DNA of 15,009 bases from Conexibacteraceae bacterium (GCA_009785395.1 WQWK01000016.1:1-15009); one strand, 5' to 3'. Positions 1-7,944 are shown, numbered from the stretch's first letter. Numbers and translations: made by a program. The notes: generated by a model not told the origin, from the sequence alone.

Positions 1-1
1 C

Positions 2-1408
2 GAGGGTGCCCAGGTGGATTTCGCAGGAGCGCTCGAGATCGAGGGCCGCTACTTCGTCGACCTGGCCACCAGCCACGTCGCCAAGAACATGATCCAGGCG
101 TTCTTCTTCGACCTCAACCGGGTGGGCGGCGACCGCGGCCGGCCGGAGGGCACCGAGCCCTACACCGCCACCAAGGTGGTCGTGCTCGGCGCTGGGATGA
201 TGGGCGCCGCGATCGCGTACGTGTGCGCCAAGGCCGGGATCGAGGTGGTCCTCAAGGACGTTTCGCTGGAGGCGGCGCAGCGGGGCAAGGAGTACTCGGT
301 CGGGCTGGTCGAAAAGGCGGTCGAGCGCGGCCGCTCGAGCCGGGAGGACGCCGACCAGCTGCTCGCCCGGATCACGCCGGCCGACAGCCCCGAGGCGGCC
401 GCCGGCGCCGACATGGTGATCGAGGCCGTGTTCGAGGATCCGAAGGTCAAGGAGCAGGTGTTCGGCGAGATCGAGCCGCACCTCGCGCCTGGCGCGCTGC
501 TGGGCTCGAACACCTCGACGCTGCCGATCACCGGCCTGGCGGAGTACGTCAGCCGCCCGGCCGACTTCATCGGCGTGCACTTCTTCTCGCCGGTCGACAA
601 GATGCCGCTGGTCGAGCTGATCCGGGGCGAGAAGACCGCCGATGAGACGGTCTACCGGACGCTCGACTTCGTCAAGCAGATCAAGAAGACCCCGATTGTC
701 GTCAACGACAGCCGCGGGTTCTTCACCAGCCGCGTGATCGGGACCTTCCTCAACGAGGGGATCGCGATGCTGGCCGAGGGCGTGCCGCCGGCGAGCATCG
801 AGCAGGCCTCCTCGCAGGCCGGCTATCCGGCGCCGGTGCTGCAGCTCTCCGACGAGCTCAACATGAAGCTGATGCGCAAGATCCGCAACGCCGCCAGGGA
901 AGCCGGCGAGGCGAGCGCCGCGGGCGGCTGGGTCGGGCATCCCGCCGACGCGGTGATCGACCGGATGCTCGACGAGTTCGACCGGCCGGGCCGGCTCGAG
1001 GGCCGCGGCTTCTACGAGTACGAGGACGGCAAGCGCGCCGGCCTGTGGCCGGGCCTGCGGGACGCGTTCCCGCCGGTGGCCGATCCCGCGGCGCTGTCGC
1101 TGCGCGACCTGCAGGAGCGGATGCTGTTCATCGAGGCGATCGAGTCGGTCCGCTGCCTCGACGAGGGCGTGATCGAGTCCGTCGCCGACGCCAACATCGG
1201 CTCGATCATGGGGATCGGCTTCCCCGGCTGGACCGGCGGCGTCCTGCAGTACATCAACGGATACAACGGCGGGCTCACCGGCTTCGTCGCGCGCGCGAGA
1301 GAGCTGGCCGCGAGGTACGGCGAGCGGTTCGAACCGCCGGCGTCGCTGGTCGAACGGGCCGAACGCGGCGAGGCGTTCAGCGACGAGTCCGAGCTTGCCG
1401 CGGTCTGA
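2..1408 (+). CDS. 3-hydroxyacyl-CoA dehydrogenase part of a fatty-acid oxidation multifunctional protein (5' end outside window)
   Basis: Oxidises L-3-hydroxyacyl-CoA to 3-ketoacyl-CoA with NAD+ in beta-oxidation. The reading frame is open to the left edge. The first residues, with a conserved RYF and FFFDLN stretch, match the linker after the enoyl-CoA hydratase domain of FadB/FadJ-type proteins, so the gene almost certainly starts upstream; the GTG at 14 is not its start. Counting from that GTG, the Rossmann nucleotide-binding loop GAGMMG is at 59-64, the GSNTSTL segment at 164-170, and the catalytic-type His-Glu pair is H189 in GVHFFSP and E201 in PLVEL. The first C-terminal 3HCDH domain begins near NDSRGFF (about 233-239). 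A second C-terminal copy ends with a GFPGWTGG signature near residue 404. FadB-like and FadJ-like cannot be told apart without the missing hydratase half. The SnoaL-like gene follows after 2 nt. Confidence 0.93.
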   Translation, partial: EGAQVDFAGALEIEGRYFVDLATSHVAKNMIQAFFFDLNRVGGDRGRPEGTEPYTATKVVVLGAGMMGAAIAYVCAKAGIEVVLKDVSLEAAQRGKEYSVGLVEKAVERGRSSREDADQLLARITPADSPEAAAGADMVIEAVFEDPKVKEQVFGEIEPHLAPGALLGSNTSTLPITGLAEYVSRPADFIGVHFFSPVDKMPLVELIRGEKTADETVYRTLDFVKQIKKTPIVVNDSRGFFTSRVIGTFLNEGIAMLAEGVPPASIEQASSQAGYPAPVLQLSDELNMKLMRKIRNAAREAGEASAAGGWVGHPADAVIDRMLDEFDRPGRLEGRGFYEYEDGKRAGLWPGLRDAFPPVADPAALSLRDLQERMLFIEAIESVRCLDEGVIESVADANIGSIMGIGFPGWTGGVLQYINGYNGGLTGFVARARELAARYGERFEPPASLVERAERGEAFSDESELAAV

Positions 1409-1410
1409 CG

Positions 1411-1812
1411 ATGAGTACCGCCAACAACTACGAGCCGGCGAGACTGCCCGAGGACCTGGGCAGGCTATTCCTCGAGCGCGCAAACGCCGGCGACGTCGAG
1501 GGCGTCGTCGCCCTGTACGAGCCCCATGCGGTGCTGGTCGGCCGGCCACCAGCGCAGGCAGTGATCGGTTCCGCAGCGATCCGCGCGTTCTACACGGAGC
1601 TGCTCGCCGGGGGACCGACGCTGACGGGGGAGGTTCGACCGTCGATCAAGGTCACCGGCCTGGCGCTGACCTCCACGCACTACGAGCGGACCTTGGTCGA
1701 TCAGGACGGACAGACGATCACGGAGACGCGGGCCACCGCCGAAGTCGCCCGGCGTCAGCCGGATGGGAGCTGGCGCTGGGTGGTCGACCAGCCCGACGTG
1801 CTCGCTCGTTAG
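1411..1812 (+). CDS. SnoaL-like / NTF2-fold protein (DUF4440-like)
   Basis: A 133-residue protein with the size and layout of the SnoaL/NTF2-like superfamily. It has an N-terminal helix with an FLERANAGDVEGVVALY stretch, then a VIGSAAIRAFY helix, then alternating strands ending in GSWRWVVDQPDV. This compact cone fold serves as an enzyme (isomerase, hydrolase) or a ligand-binding module; nothing here fixes a substrate. The ATG lies 2 nt after the stop of the dehydrogenase gene with no clear Shine-Dalgarno sequence, which points to translational coupling. The fold assignment is by pattern; the function is unknown. Confidence 0.82.
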   Translation: MSTANNYEPARLPEDLGRLFLERANAGDVEGVVALYEPHAVLVGRPPAQAVIGSAAIRAFYTELLAGGPTLTGEVRPSIKVTGLALTSTHYERTLVDQDGQTITETRATAEVARRQPDGSWRWVVDQPDVLAR

Positions 1813-1821
1813 TCTGCGGTA

Positions 1822-2679
1822 GTGCCTAGTACACGCAGGGTCACGCCGATTGCCTTGCTGGTGGCCGCCGCCCTGCTCCTCGCCGGCTGCGGGGGGTCGT
1901 CGGGCGGTGGCGCGGCGACCCGCGCCGCGACCGCCCACCGCGTCGCGGCCAGGAAGCGGCCGCACAAACCCAAGCCGAAGTCGTTGCTGGTTCGGAACGC
2001 GAAGCCGCAGCCCGGATGGCGGCCCTACACGGGGCCGGTGGCGATCCTCGTCTATCACGAGCTCGGCAATCCGCCGCCCTCCGAGCCCTACCCGGGGCTG
2101 TACGTGTCCAACTCGGACTTCACGGCCGAGATGCAGTGGCTGCACTCACACGGCTGGCAGGCGGTGACGCTCGACGAGGTGATGAAGGCCTGGTATCACG
2201 GGGGCACGCTGCCGGCCAAGCCGATCGTTATCACGTTCGACAACGGCTACCCGCCACAGGTGACGTTCGCGCCGTCGGTGATGTCGAAGTACGGCTGGCC
2301 CGGGGTGCTCAACGAGATCACCGCCGGCCATCTGCACAACTACCAGATCGAGCCGGTGCTGAAGCTCGGCTGGGAGGTCGATTCTCACTCCGTCTCGCAC
2401 CCCGACCTGACGACCGCGACCCCTGACGAGCTGCGCTATCAGCTGGTGGCGTCGCGCAACTTCCTGCGAAGGACCTTCCACATCCCGGCCAACAGCTTCT
2501 GCTACCCGTCGAGCGAGTACAACTCGGCCGTGATCGCGGCGGTGAAGGCGGCCGGGTACACCAACGCCGTCACCGAGAATTCGGGTTACGCGACCCGCGC
2601 CGACCCGTATCTGCTGAACCGGTTCGAGATCGAGGGCGGGGTGTCGGAGCTCGCCGCCGACCTCGGCAACGGGCCGTGA
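1822..2679 (+). CDS. Polysaccharide deacetylase (NodB-fold) lipoprotein with altered metal-site motif
   Basis: A 285-residue exported protein. The N-terminus has Arg5-Arg6, a hydrophobic core and a lipobox LAGC with Cys23, so it should be a membrane-anchored lipoprotein. A basic Lys/Pro/Arg-rich linker follows (about 35-60). The NodB-type domain starts near GPVAILVYHE (71-80). Expected carbohydrate esterase 4 motifs are partly kept: motif 1 reads TFDNGY (138-143) where the family usually has TFDDGY, and motif 2 is HSVSH (H189, H193). Motif 3 is degenerate, FCYPSSEYN at 226-234. The family removes acetyl groups from peptidoglycan, chitin or other cell-surface glycans. Asn at 141 replaces the usual metal-binding Asp, so activity is uncertain. 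The GTG start at 1822 is 9 nt after the previous stop and gives a complete signal peptide. Its stop overlaps the start of the GNAT gene. Confidence 0.88.
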   Translation: MPSTRRVTPIALLVAAALLLAGCGGSSGGGAATRAATAHRVAARKRPHKPKPKSLLVRNAKPQPGWRPYTGPVAILVYHELGNPPPSEPYPGLYVSNSDFTAEMQWLHSHGWQAVTLDEVMKAWYHGGTLPAKPIVITFDNGYPPQVTFAPSVMSKYGWPGVLNEITAGHLHNYQIEPVLKLGWEVDSHSVSHPDLTTATPDELRYQLVASRNFLRRTFHIPANSFCYPSSEYNSAVIAAVKAAGYTNAVTENSGYATRADPYLLNRFEIEGGVSELAADLGNGP

Positions 2680-3143
2680 GGATCGAGTTCCGCGACGGCC
2701 GGATCGACTCTGGTGACGGCCGCACGCTCGAGCGGGCGATGGCGGCGGAGGTCCGGGTCATCTACGAGGGGCTGGCGCTCGACGGGGACGACATGCCGGC
2801 CGCCGGACCGGCCGAGCTGAACCCGCCGGCGGGCCGGTTCATCGTCGGCTATGACGCAGGGCGCGCCGTATGTTGCGGCGGGATCAAGCGACTTGCCGAA
2901 GGTATCTGCGAGCTCAAGCGGATGTACGTCGTTCCGGACGCGCGCGGGCGCGGGGTCGCGCGGGCGCTGCTGGTCGAACTCGAGGACCGGGCGCGCGCGC
3001 TCGGCTACGCGGTCGCGCGGATCGACACCGGCCCGCGGCAGTCGGCCGCCCGCCATCTGTACGAGTCGGCCGGGTACGCGCCGATCGCCAACTTCAACGC
3101 GAATCCGATCGCCACGTTCTGGGGTGAGAAGCGGCTGACCTAG
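2676..3143 (+). CDS. GNAT-family N-acetyltransferase
   Basis: A 155-residue cytoplasmic protein. The acetyl-CoA-binding motif A is clear: ELKRMYVVPDARGRGVARALL (79-99), with the R-G-R-G-V-A pyrophosphate loop at 90-95. A second conserved region, ARHLYESAGY (125-134), is typical of motif B. The GTG start overlaps the deacetylase stop by 4 nt (GTGA), so the two are probably translated together. A GNAT enzyme next to a surface-glycan deacetylase could suit amino-sugar chemistry, but that is inference; the acceptor may equally be a small amine or a protein. The gene ends 3 nt from the stop of the convergent repeat-protein gene. Confidence 0.9.
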   Translation: MRIEFRDGRIDSGDGRTLERAMAAEVRVIYEGLALDGDDMPAAGPAELNPPAGRFIVGYDAGRAVCCGGIKRLAEGICELKRMYVVPDARGRGVARALLVELEDRARALGYAVARIDTGPRQSAARHLYESAGYAPIANFNANPIATFWGEKRLT

Positions 3144-3146
3144 TCG

Positions 3147-5687
3147 TCAGTGACGGTTCAGGACCCTGGTCGTGTAGGGGGAGTGGACGGTGAGTGTGAG
3201 GGTTTTGACGAGGGCCCAGTTCGTGCCTTGTTGGATGTGCACGAGGATGTGCATGGTGCGGTGGGGGACGAGTTGGCCGTGCCAGCGGCCGCCGACGCGG
3301 AAGCTGTTGTGGCCCTTGTGGCCGTGTAGCGTGGCGGCGGCGACCTGCTTCCAGTGGCCGTGCGTGGCTTTGGCCATCAGGTTCAGGTGGATGTCGGCGC
3401 TGGCGGACAGGTTGAAGCTGAGCCTGGTGTTGGGGTAGGTGCAGCGCTTGCACCAGGTGATGGTTGCGCCGGTGAGCTTGACCTGCGAGATCGTGATCGC
3501 CGAGATAGTGACCGGCGTGCTGGCTGGCACCACCTCCGGCTGCGCGGGCGCGGTCACCGGTTGAGTGGCTGGCACCACCGGCACAACCGGCCCCGCTGGT
3601 GGGCCGGCGTTCACGGTTTGCGTGCTCGACCTGGTCGAGCCGGCGAACTCGCCGTCGCCGCTGTAGCTGGCGGTGATCGTGTCGTCGCCGGGTGTCAGCG
3701 CGGAGGTCGTGAATGACGCCTGGCCGCTCGCCAGTGGCGCCGTTCCGATCTGAGTGCCGTCGTCGAGGAACGTGACCGTGCCGGTCGGCGTGCCCGCCCC
3801 CGTCACGGCCGTGCTGACCGTCGCGGTGAAGCTCACCGTCTCCCCGGCCGCGGACGGATCCTGCGAGCTCGACAGCGAGGTCGATGTCGGCGCCTTTTCG
3901 AATACCCAGGCCGCCCCTCGTCCGTCGTTGTCGCCGGCGCCGCCGGTCAGCGCCGTGTTCCCGTCACCGGACAGCGCCACGCTCGTGCCCTGATTGGCGT
4001 CGCCGATCGCGTCGCTGCCGACCAGCTTCGGTCCATGTTGGGTCCAGGCCCCGCCCGTGCGGGTGAAGATCCACGCCGCGCCCGCGAAGTCGTTGTCGTC
4101 GGGGCCGCCGATCAGGGCCGTGTTCCCGTCAGCGGCCAGGGCCACGCTATAACCCTGTTCGCCGGAGAGGAACGGGGTGTTGACGGCGCCACTGCCGACC
4201 AGCTTGTTTCCCTGTTGGGTCCAGGTGCCGTCGCTGGAGCGGGTGAACACCCATGTCGCGCCCGCGAAGCTGTTGTCGCCGGGGCCGCCGAGCAGCGCCG
4301 TGTTCCCGTCAGCGGACAGCGCCACGCTCGAGCCCTGCTCGGCGTCAGCGGGGGTGGTGCCGTCGGCGTCCTTGCCGACCAGCTTCTGGCCCTGCTGACT
4401 CCAGGAGCCGTCGGCGGCGCGGGTGAACACCCACGCCGCCCCCGCGCCGCTGTTGTCGTCCCAGCCGCCGATCAGGGCCGTGTTCCCGTCAGCGGACAGC
4501 GCCACCGCATAACCCTGTTCGGCGCTGGCCGGGGTGCCGTCGGCGTCCTTGCCGACCAGCTTCTGGCCCTGCTGACTCCAGGAGCCGTCGGCGGCGCGGG
4601 TGAACACCCATGCCGCGCCCGTATCGCCGTTGTCGTCGGGGCCGCCGATCAGCGCCGTGTTCCCGTCAGCGGACAGCGCCACGCTGTTGCCCTGCGAGGC
4701 GCCATTCGGGTTGTTGTCAGCATCTTTGCCGACCAGCTTCTGACCCTGCTGGGCCCAGGAGCCGTCGTCGGCGCGGGTGAACACCCACGCCGCCCCGGCG
4801 TTGTTGTTGTCGTCGGGGCCGCCGACCAGCGCAGTGTTTCCATCAGCCGATAGCGCCACGCTGTACCCCTGCCCGGCGGTGGAGGGGCCGATGCTGCCGG
4901 TCCCGACGAGCTTCGAGCCCTGTTGGATGAACGGATCGACCTTGATCGGGTACGCGGCGCCGTGATCGTCGACCACGATCGACAGGCCACCGGTCGTGAG
5001 CGCCAGCCTGGCGGGCAGCACCCGGCCGCGGGCGTCGACCGCCGAGAGCTTCCCGTAGCGCAGCGCCGCGCCCCCGGCGAGCGTCAACACGGCGCCACCG
5101 TGTCCGGTGAGCCGCGCTCGTGCGCCCGACAGACCGACGTTGAGCCGGACGGCGCCGCGGCCGGCCGGACGGCGGAGCACGTCAAATCCCTGCTCGAGGC
5201 CGAGCGGGCCGTTGACATACCACTCCCGCACCGAACCCTGTCCGTAGCTGACTCGGTTCCCGTTCGCGCGCGGTGCAGTTCGCCGCGTCCCGGCGAGCGA
5301 GCCGGCGCGTCCGATCCCAGGGAGTCCGAGCCGCGCCGTCGCCCCGCCCGAGCCGATCACGACTCCCGCCGCGGTGAACCGCAGCGACAGGTGCTGCGAA
5401 GGATTCCGAGCCGACAGCCCTTTGACCCGGTAGGCAGCGTCATCGCGGCCGAGCCCAGCCGACACCGACCCCCAAGCCGACGCGGGCAACGCCTCCAGAC
5501 CGAGGTGCCCGGCCGCGTGCGTGCCGCCGCTGGCCGCGTCGCTCCACCGTGCTGAGGTGAACACGCCGGCCGCCCCGAGCGCAAGCGCTGCAACTGCAGC
5601 CGCGACGCGAAGCACCGAGCCAGACACTCCGGCCGGAGACAAACCGCGCGGGGCGCGCACTGCTCGGTGCCCGGCCGGTTCAACCAT
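3147..5687 (-). CDS. Large exported protein with six FG-GAP/kelch-like repeats, Ig-like domain and Cys-containing C-terminal module
   Basis: 846 residues from the ATG at 5687. A TTG at 5702 would add five residues, but GGGA lies nine bases before the ATG. A hydrophobic segment (about residues 26-42) acts as signal peptide or anchor. An Ala/Gly/Arg-rich N-terminal beta region ends in AAYPIKVDPF, as in other repeat-bearing surface proteins. Six repeats of about 58-61 residues follow (about 254-598), each with an SVALSADGNTAL-type core and a GAAWVFTR-type end; they probably form a propeller. Next come an Ig-like domain with TGTVTFLDDG, a Pro-rich linker, and a C-terminal module starting WCKRC and ending HSPYTTRVLNRH. 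No LPXTG-type sorting signal is seen. The start overlaps the end of the AMP-binding fragment gene. The related tail at the right edge suggests a family of proteins sharing this module. Role probably adhesion or surface structure; ligand unknown. Confidence 0.87.
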   Translation of the reverse strand: MVEPAGHRAVRAPRGLSPAGVSGSVLRVAAAVAALALGAAGVFTSARWSDAASGGTHAAGHLGLEALPASAWGSVSAGLGRDDAAYRVKGLSARNPSQHLSLRFTAAGVVIGSGGATARLGLPGIGRAGSLAGTRRTAPRANGNRVSYGQGSVREWYVNGPLGLEQGFDVLRRPAGRGAVRLNVGLSGARARLTGHGGAVLTLAGGAALRYGKLSAVDARGRVLPARLALTTGGLSIVVDDHGAAYPIKVDPFIQQGSKLVGTGSIGPSTAGQGYSVALSADGNTALVGGPDDNNNAGAAWVFTRADDGSWAQQGQKLVGKDADNNPNGASQGNSVALSADGNTALIGGPDDNGDTGAAWVFTRAADGSWSQQGQKLVGKDADGTPASAEQGYAVALSADGNTALIGGWDDNSGAGAAWVFTRAADGSWSQQGQKLVGKDADGTTPADAEQGSSVALSADGNTALLGGPGDNSFAGATWVFTRSSDGTWTQQGNKLVGSGAVNTPFLSGEQGYSVALAADGNTALIGGPDDNDFAGAAWIFTRTGGAWTQHGPKLVGSDAIGDANQGTSVALSGDGNTALTGGAGDNDGRGAAWVFEKAPTSTSLSSSQDPSAAGETVSFTATVSTAVTGAGTPTGTVTFLDDGTQIGTAPLASGQASFTTSALTPGDDTITASYSGDGEFAGSTRSSTQTVNAGPPAGPVVPVVPATQPVTAPAQPEVVPASTPVTISAITISQVKLTGATITWCKRCTYPNTRLSFNLSASADIHLNLMAKATHGHWKQVAAATLHGHKGHNSFRVGGRWHGQLVPHRTMHILVHIQQGTNWALVKTLTLTVHSPYTTRVLNRH
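3894..4928 (-). repeat. Six tandem coding repeats of roughly 175-185 bp in the exported repeat protein
   Basis: The region encodes six copies of the FG-GAP/kelch-like unit. At DNA level a block containing GTTCCCGTCAGCGGACAGCG (+ strand) recurs with few or no changes in several units (around 4303, 4484 and 4663). The 40 bases covering the LVGKDAD part of the middle units are also nearly identical. Such high identity in the central copies suggests recent duplication or gene conversion inside the gene. Confidence 0.85.
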
Positions 5688-5696
5688 CGCGAGTCG
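5675..5696 (-). repeat. 22-bp repeat, copy 1 (start of the repeat-protein gene)
   Basis: Read on the - strand, this block encodes RLAMVEP in the repeat-protein frame. It differs at only one of 22 positions from the block at 14822-14843, which encodes RLEMVEP in the regulator gene. Both blocks sit at the 5' end of a gene and in the same reading frame. It also contains the last codons and stop of the AMP-binding fragment gene. Confidence 0.7.
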
Positions 5697-6006
5697 TCCC
5701 AATGGGCGCGACAGCGGACGAGTCGGCGGATACGGCCTGCTCGCGGACAGCCAGCAACCAGTGGAGGACCTTGCCGTCGCGGGACTTGGGGAGCGTCTCG
5801 ACGAACTCGATCTCGCGGATGCGGGGATACGGCGCGACCTGGTCGGCCACCCAGGCGATCAGCTCGCGCGGCGAGGCGAAGCGGCGTCGCACGATGTACG
5901 CCTTGGGCACCTCGCCGAGGCGCTCGTCGGGGATCGCGATCACGGCTGCCTCGGCTACCGCCGGGTGGGTTTGCAGAACGTCTTCGAGGACGGTGAACGC
6001 GCTCAT
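5680..6006 (-). CDS. Stand-alone C-terminal domain of an AMP-binding acyl-CoA synthetase (ANL ligase fragment)
   Basis: 108 residues matching only the small C-terminal domain (AMP-binding_C) of ANL-superfamily acyl-CoA synthetases. The recognisable order is LEDVLQTHPAVAEAAV, GEVPKAYIV, a basic linker, then YPRIREIEFVETLPKSRDGK with the conserved catalytic-type Lys in the GK pair. The roughly 400-residue adenylation domain is absent, and the hinge motif normally before LEDVL is replaced by MSAFTV. The preceding gene stops 6 nt upstream, so no N-terminal half adjoins it. An AGGAG at 6010-6014 lies 3 nt before the ATG, so it may be translated. Its 3' end overlaps the next gene by 8 nt at that gene's ATG. 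It may be a decayed remnant, or a free domain complementing a partner in trans; I favour remnant. It is cytoplasmic by sequence, unlike its exported neighbours. Confidence 0.8.
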   Translation of the reverse strand: MSAFTVLEDVLQTHPAVAEAAVIAIPDERLGEVPKAYIVRRRFASPRELIAWVADQVAPYPRIREIEFVETLPKSRDGKVLHWLLAVREQAVSADSSAVAPIGTTRDG

Positions 6007-6012
6007 CGGCTC

Positions 6013-7881
6013 CTACTTTCCGGGTCCGCGTGGCGGTTGGGCGGGCAGGAGCGTGATGTTGCGCCTGGCGGCCGGGGTGCCGTTGCCGGCGGCCGTGGCC
6101 TTGGCGTGGATCGTGCCGGTCAGCTTCCGGAGCTTGATCGACACCTGCGTGCTGCGGCCGGCCGCGAGGTCGTAGCGGGCGCGTCCGAGCGCGATCATCT
6201 TTTCGACCCTGACCTGCCTGCGGTGCCCGTGCACGAGCCGGATCACCGTCGTCGGCATCCGCGCTCTGAGGGTCAGACTTCCGCGGCAGGCGGCGCCGGT
6301 GGCGCCGGTGCAGGTCAGCCTGATCCGGGTCTTGCGGGCGCGGTAGCGGGCGCGCCCGGTCCCGATCGACACCTTGGCCATGGACCGTGGGGCGGCGATC
6401 GGGACCGACGTGGGCGTGGTCGTGGTGGTCGGGGTTGTGGTGGTGGTGGGGGTTGTAGTGGTGGTCGGGGTGGTGGTGGTCGGGGTTGTGGTGGTGGTCG
6501 GGGGCGGGGGTGGTTGCAGCGCGGCGCGGGCCGCGGCCGCGTCTCCCTGCACCTCGCCGAGGCTCGACCCGGTCGCGTAGCTCCAGGTGATCGTGGTCGA
6601 ACCACCGGCCGGGACGCTGCGCTGGTAGTCGAACAGCACCGAGTTCTCGCCGCCCCACAGCGTTGCGTCGAAGAACTTGACCGAGGTGTAGGGGCTCGCG
6701 AAGGTCAGCGCCGCGACCGGGTTGGCGAGGCTCGGGGACTGGGCGGTGTCGTAGATCCCGTACACGGTTCCCGGGGCGCTCGGTGGCGCCGGTGCGTTGC
6801 TGGCGTCGGCGGGCAGGGCGAACGACGTCTGGCCGGGGAGCTCCCACCCTGAGGTGGTGGAGTCGAGGTCGTCCTCGTAGAGCAGGTCGAGGGTGTGCGC
6901 GGCGCCGTCGCCGCTGGTGTAGGTGTCGGTCACGGTCTGGACCCGGCCGCCGTCGGTGAACTGGGTCACCCGCTTGAATGAGACGCCGTTCGGCACGTAG
7001 CTGGTGCAGTCGGTGCTGGCCGGGGCGAACACGTTGTTGGGGTCGCATTTGACCAGCGACTCGGACTCGGTCGTCTGCGCGTCGCCGGTGGTCGTGTCGA
7101 AGCGGTCGACCGATGCGCTCAGCGCCGGGAATCCGGGCAGGCTGCTGCTGAAGTCGTCGGCGGCGTCGGGGCCGTAGGCGGGCTGGCCGTCGACCTCGAG
7201 CTCCGACCGGGGCAGGGCGGTGCCGTTGTAGCCGTCGTAGGACGAGCTGAACAGCTCACCGGCGCAGAACAGGAACGTCGGTCCCGTGTTCATCGTCGGG
7301 GACCCGTCGAGCATCTGGGTGTTCGGGCCGCAGTCACCGATCGCGCCGGTACTCGCCTCTCCGGTGGCGGTGGCGTCGGTGAAGCCGTAGTCGTACGGGG
7401 TTCCGCTACCCGCGTGGGCGGTCTGGAAGCTGCTGAAGCCGACCTGAGGCCCGGTGTAATCGCTGCCGGGGCTCGGCGCCTTCCCATGCGGGACCGCGAG
7501 CAGCTCGCAGCTGTCGCCGTCGAAGCTGACCCGTGGCACGGACACGGAGAAGCTCCCGTCAGACGGGTTGACGGGGATGCCGTTGCCATCAGGGCCGTCG
7601 TACAGGACGGGGCCGTTCTGGCCCTGGACGATGCTCCCTCCCTGATAGCACGCGATGTCGACCGCGTCGGTGCCGCTGCCGTTGCTGGTTCCTGTCACGG
7701 TGAACGACTGGTCGGGACTCGTGTCCTTGTTGTTGAACAGCAGCGTTCCGGCTGTGGGGCTCGTGATCTTCGAGCCGGTGATGCTCGCTCCGGCGACGGG
7801 TACGCCGACGCCCAGGCCCAGCGCGGCGGCTGTGACCGCGACGGCGGCGCTGCGGGCAAGCCCTGATCGGTTGATGGTCAT
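6013..7881 (-). CDS. Large exported protein with Thr/Pro linker and basic C-terminal beta domain; function unknown
   Basis: 622 residues. MTINRSGLARS followed by a hydrophobic Ala/Val/Leu/Gly segment and VAGA near 29-32 forms a Sec-type signal peptide. The mature N-terminal region (about 33-450) is Ser/Thr/Gly/Asp-rich, predicted mostly beta, with six cysteines (78, 125, 184, 206, 279, 292). It includes VTQFTDGGRVQTVTDTY and ITWSYATG segments. A mucin-like linker of PTTTTT units spans about 457-493. The C-terminal domain (about 500-622) is basic, has Cys524 and Cys532, and carries LGRARYDLAAGRSTQVSIKL, a beta-sandwich type often seen on actinobacterial exoproteins. I do not recognise the family of the main domain. 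The ATG at 7881 has no strong ribosome-binding site; it is kept because it gives a complete signal peptide. It probably acts at the cell surface or outside the cell. Confidence 0.82.
   Translation of the reverse strand: MTINRSGLARSAAVAVTAAALGLGVGVPVAGASITGSKITSPTAGTLLFNNKDTSPDQSFTVTGTSNGSGTDAVDIACYQGGSIVQGQNGPVLYDGPDGNGIPVNPSDGSFSVSVPRVSFDGDSCELLAVPHGKAPSPGSDYTGPQVGFSSFQTAHAGSGTPYDYGFTDATATGEASTGAIGDCGPNTQMLDGSPTMNTGPTFLFCAGELFSSSYDGYNGTALPRSELEVDGQPAYGPDAADDFSSSLPGFPALSASVDRFDTTTGDAQTTESESLVKCDPNNVFAPASTDCTSYVPNGVSFKRVTQFTDGGRVQTVTDTYTSGDGAAHTLDLLYEDDLDSTTSGWELPGQTSFALPADASNAPAPPSAPGTVYGIYDTAQSPSLANPVAALTFASPYTSVKFFDATLWGGENSVLFDYQRSVPAGGSTTITWSYATGSSLGEVQGDAAAARAALQPPPPPTTTTTPTTTTPTTTTTPTTTTTPTTTTTPTSVPIAAPRSMAKVSIGTGRARYRARKTRIRLTCTGATGAACRGSLTLRARMPTTVIRLVHGHRRQVRVEKMIALGRARYDLAAGRSTQVSIKLRKLTGTIHAKATAAGNGTPAARRNITLLPAQPPRGPGK
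6403..6513 (-). repeat. Low-complexity Thr/Pro-coding minisatellite
   Basis: The + strand here is almost only G and T (GTGGTGGT-type runs with interspersed GGGGTT). On the coding strand it gives five tandem PTTTTT or PTTTT units, an extended and possibly O-glycosylated linker in the exported protein. Slippage at such a tract could change linker length between strains. Confidence 0.85.
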
Positions 7882-7944
7882 GCGATCAATCGTTCACTTG
7901 TCGTCGGAGTACCCGCGGTGATCCGCGGCTGGGTGCGAATGGAA

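Noticed and set aside
3144..3146. Terminator between the two convergent gene sets
   Set aside because: Only 3 nt separate the stop codons, and I see no hairpin with a T-run at the ends of either gene; transcripts probably overlap.
6374..6580. + strand frame with poly-Val runs resembling a membrane segment
   Set aside because: The Val runs are the complement of the Thr codons in the linker of the exported protein; there is no start context or neighbour to support it.
5357..7048. 563-codon - strand frame with His/Pro/Asp-rich repeats
   Set aside because: It crosses three better-supported genes in another frame, and its HHNPDHH repeats are simply the Thr/Pro tract read out of frame.
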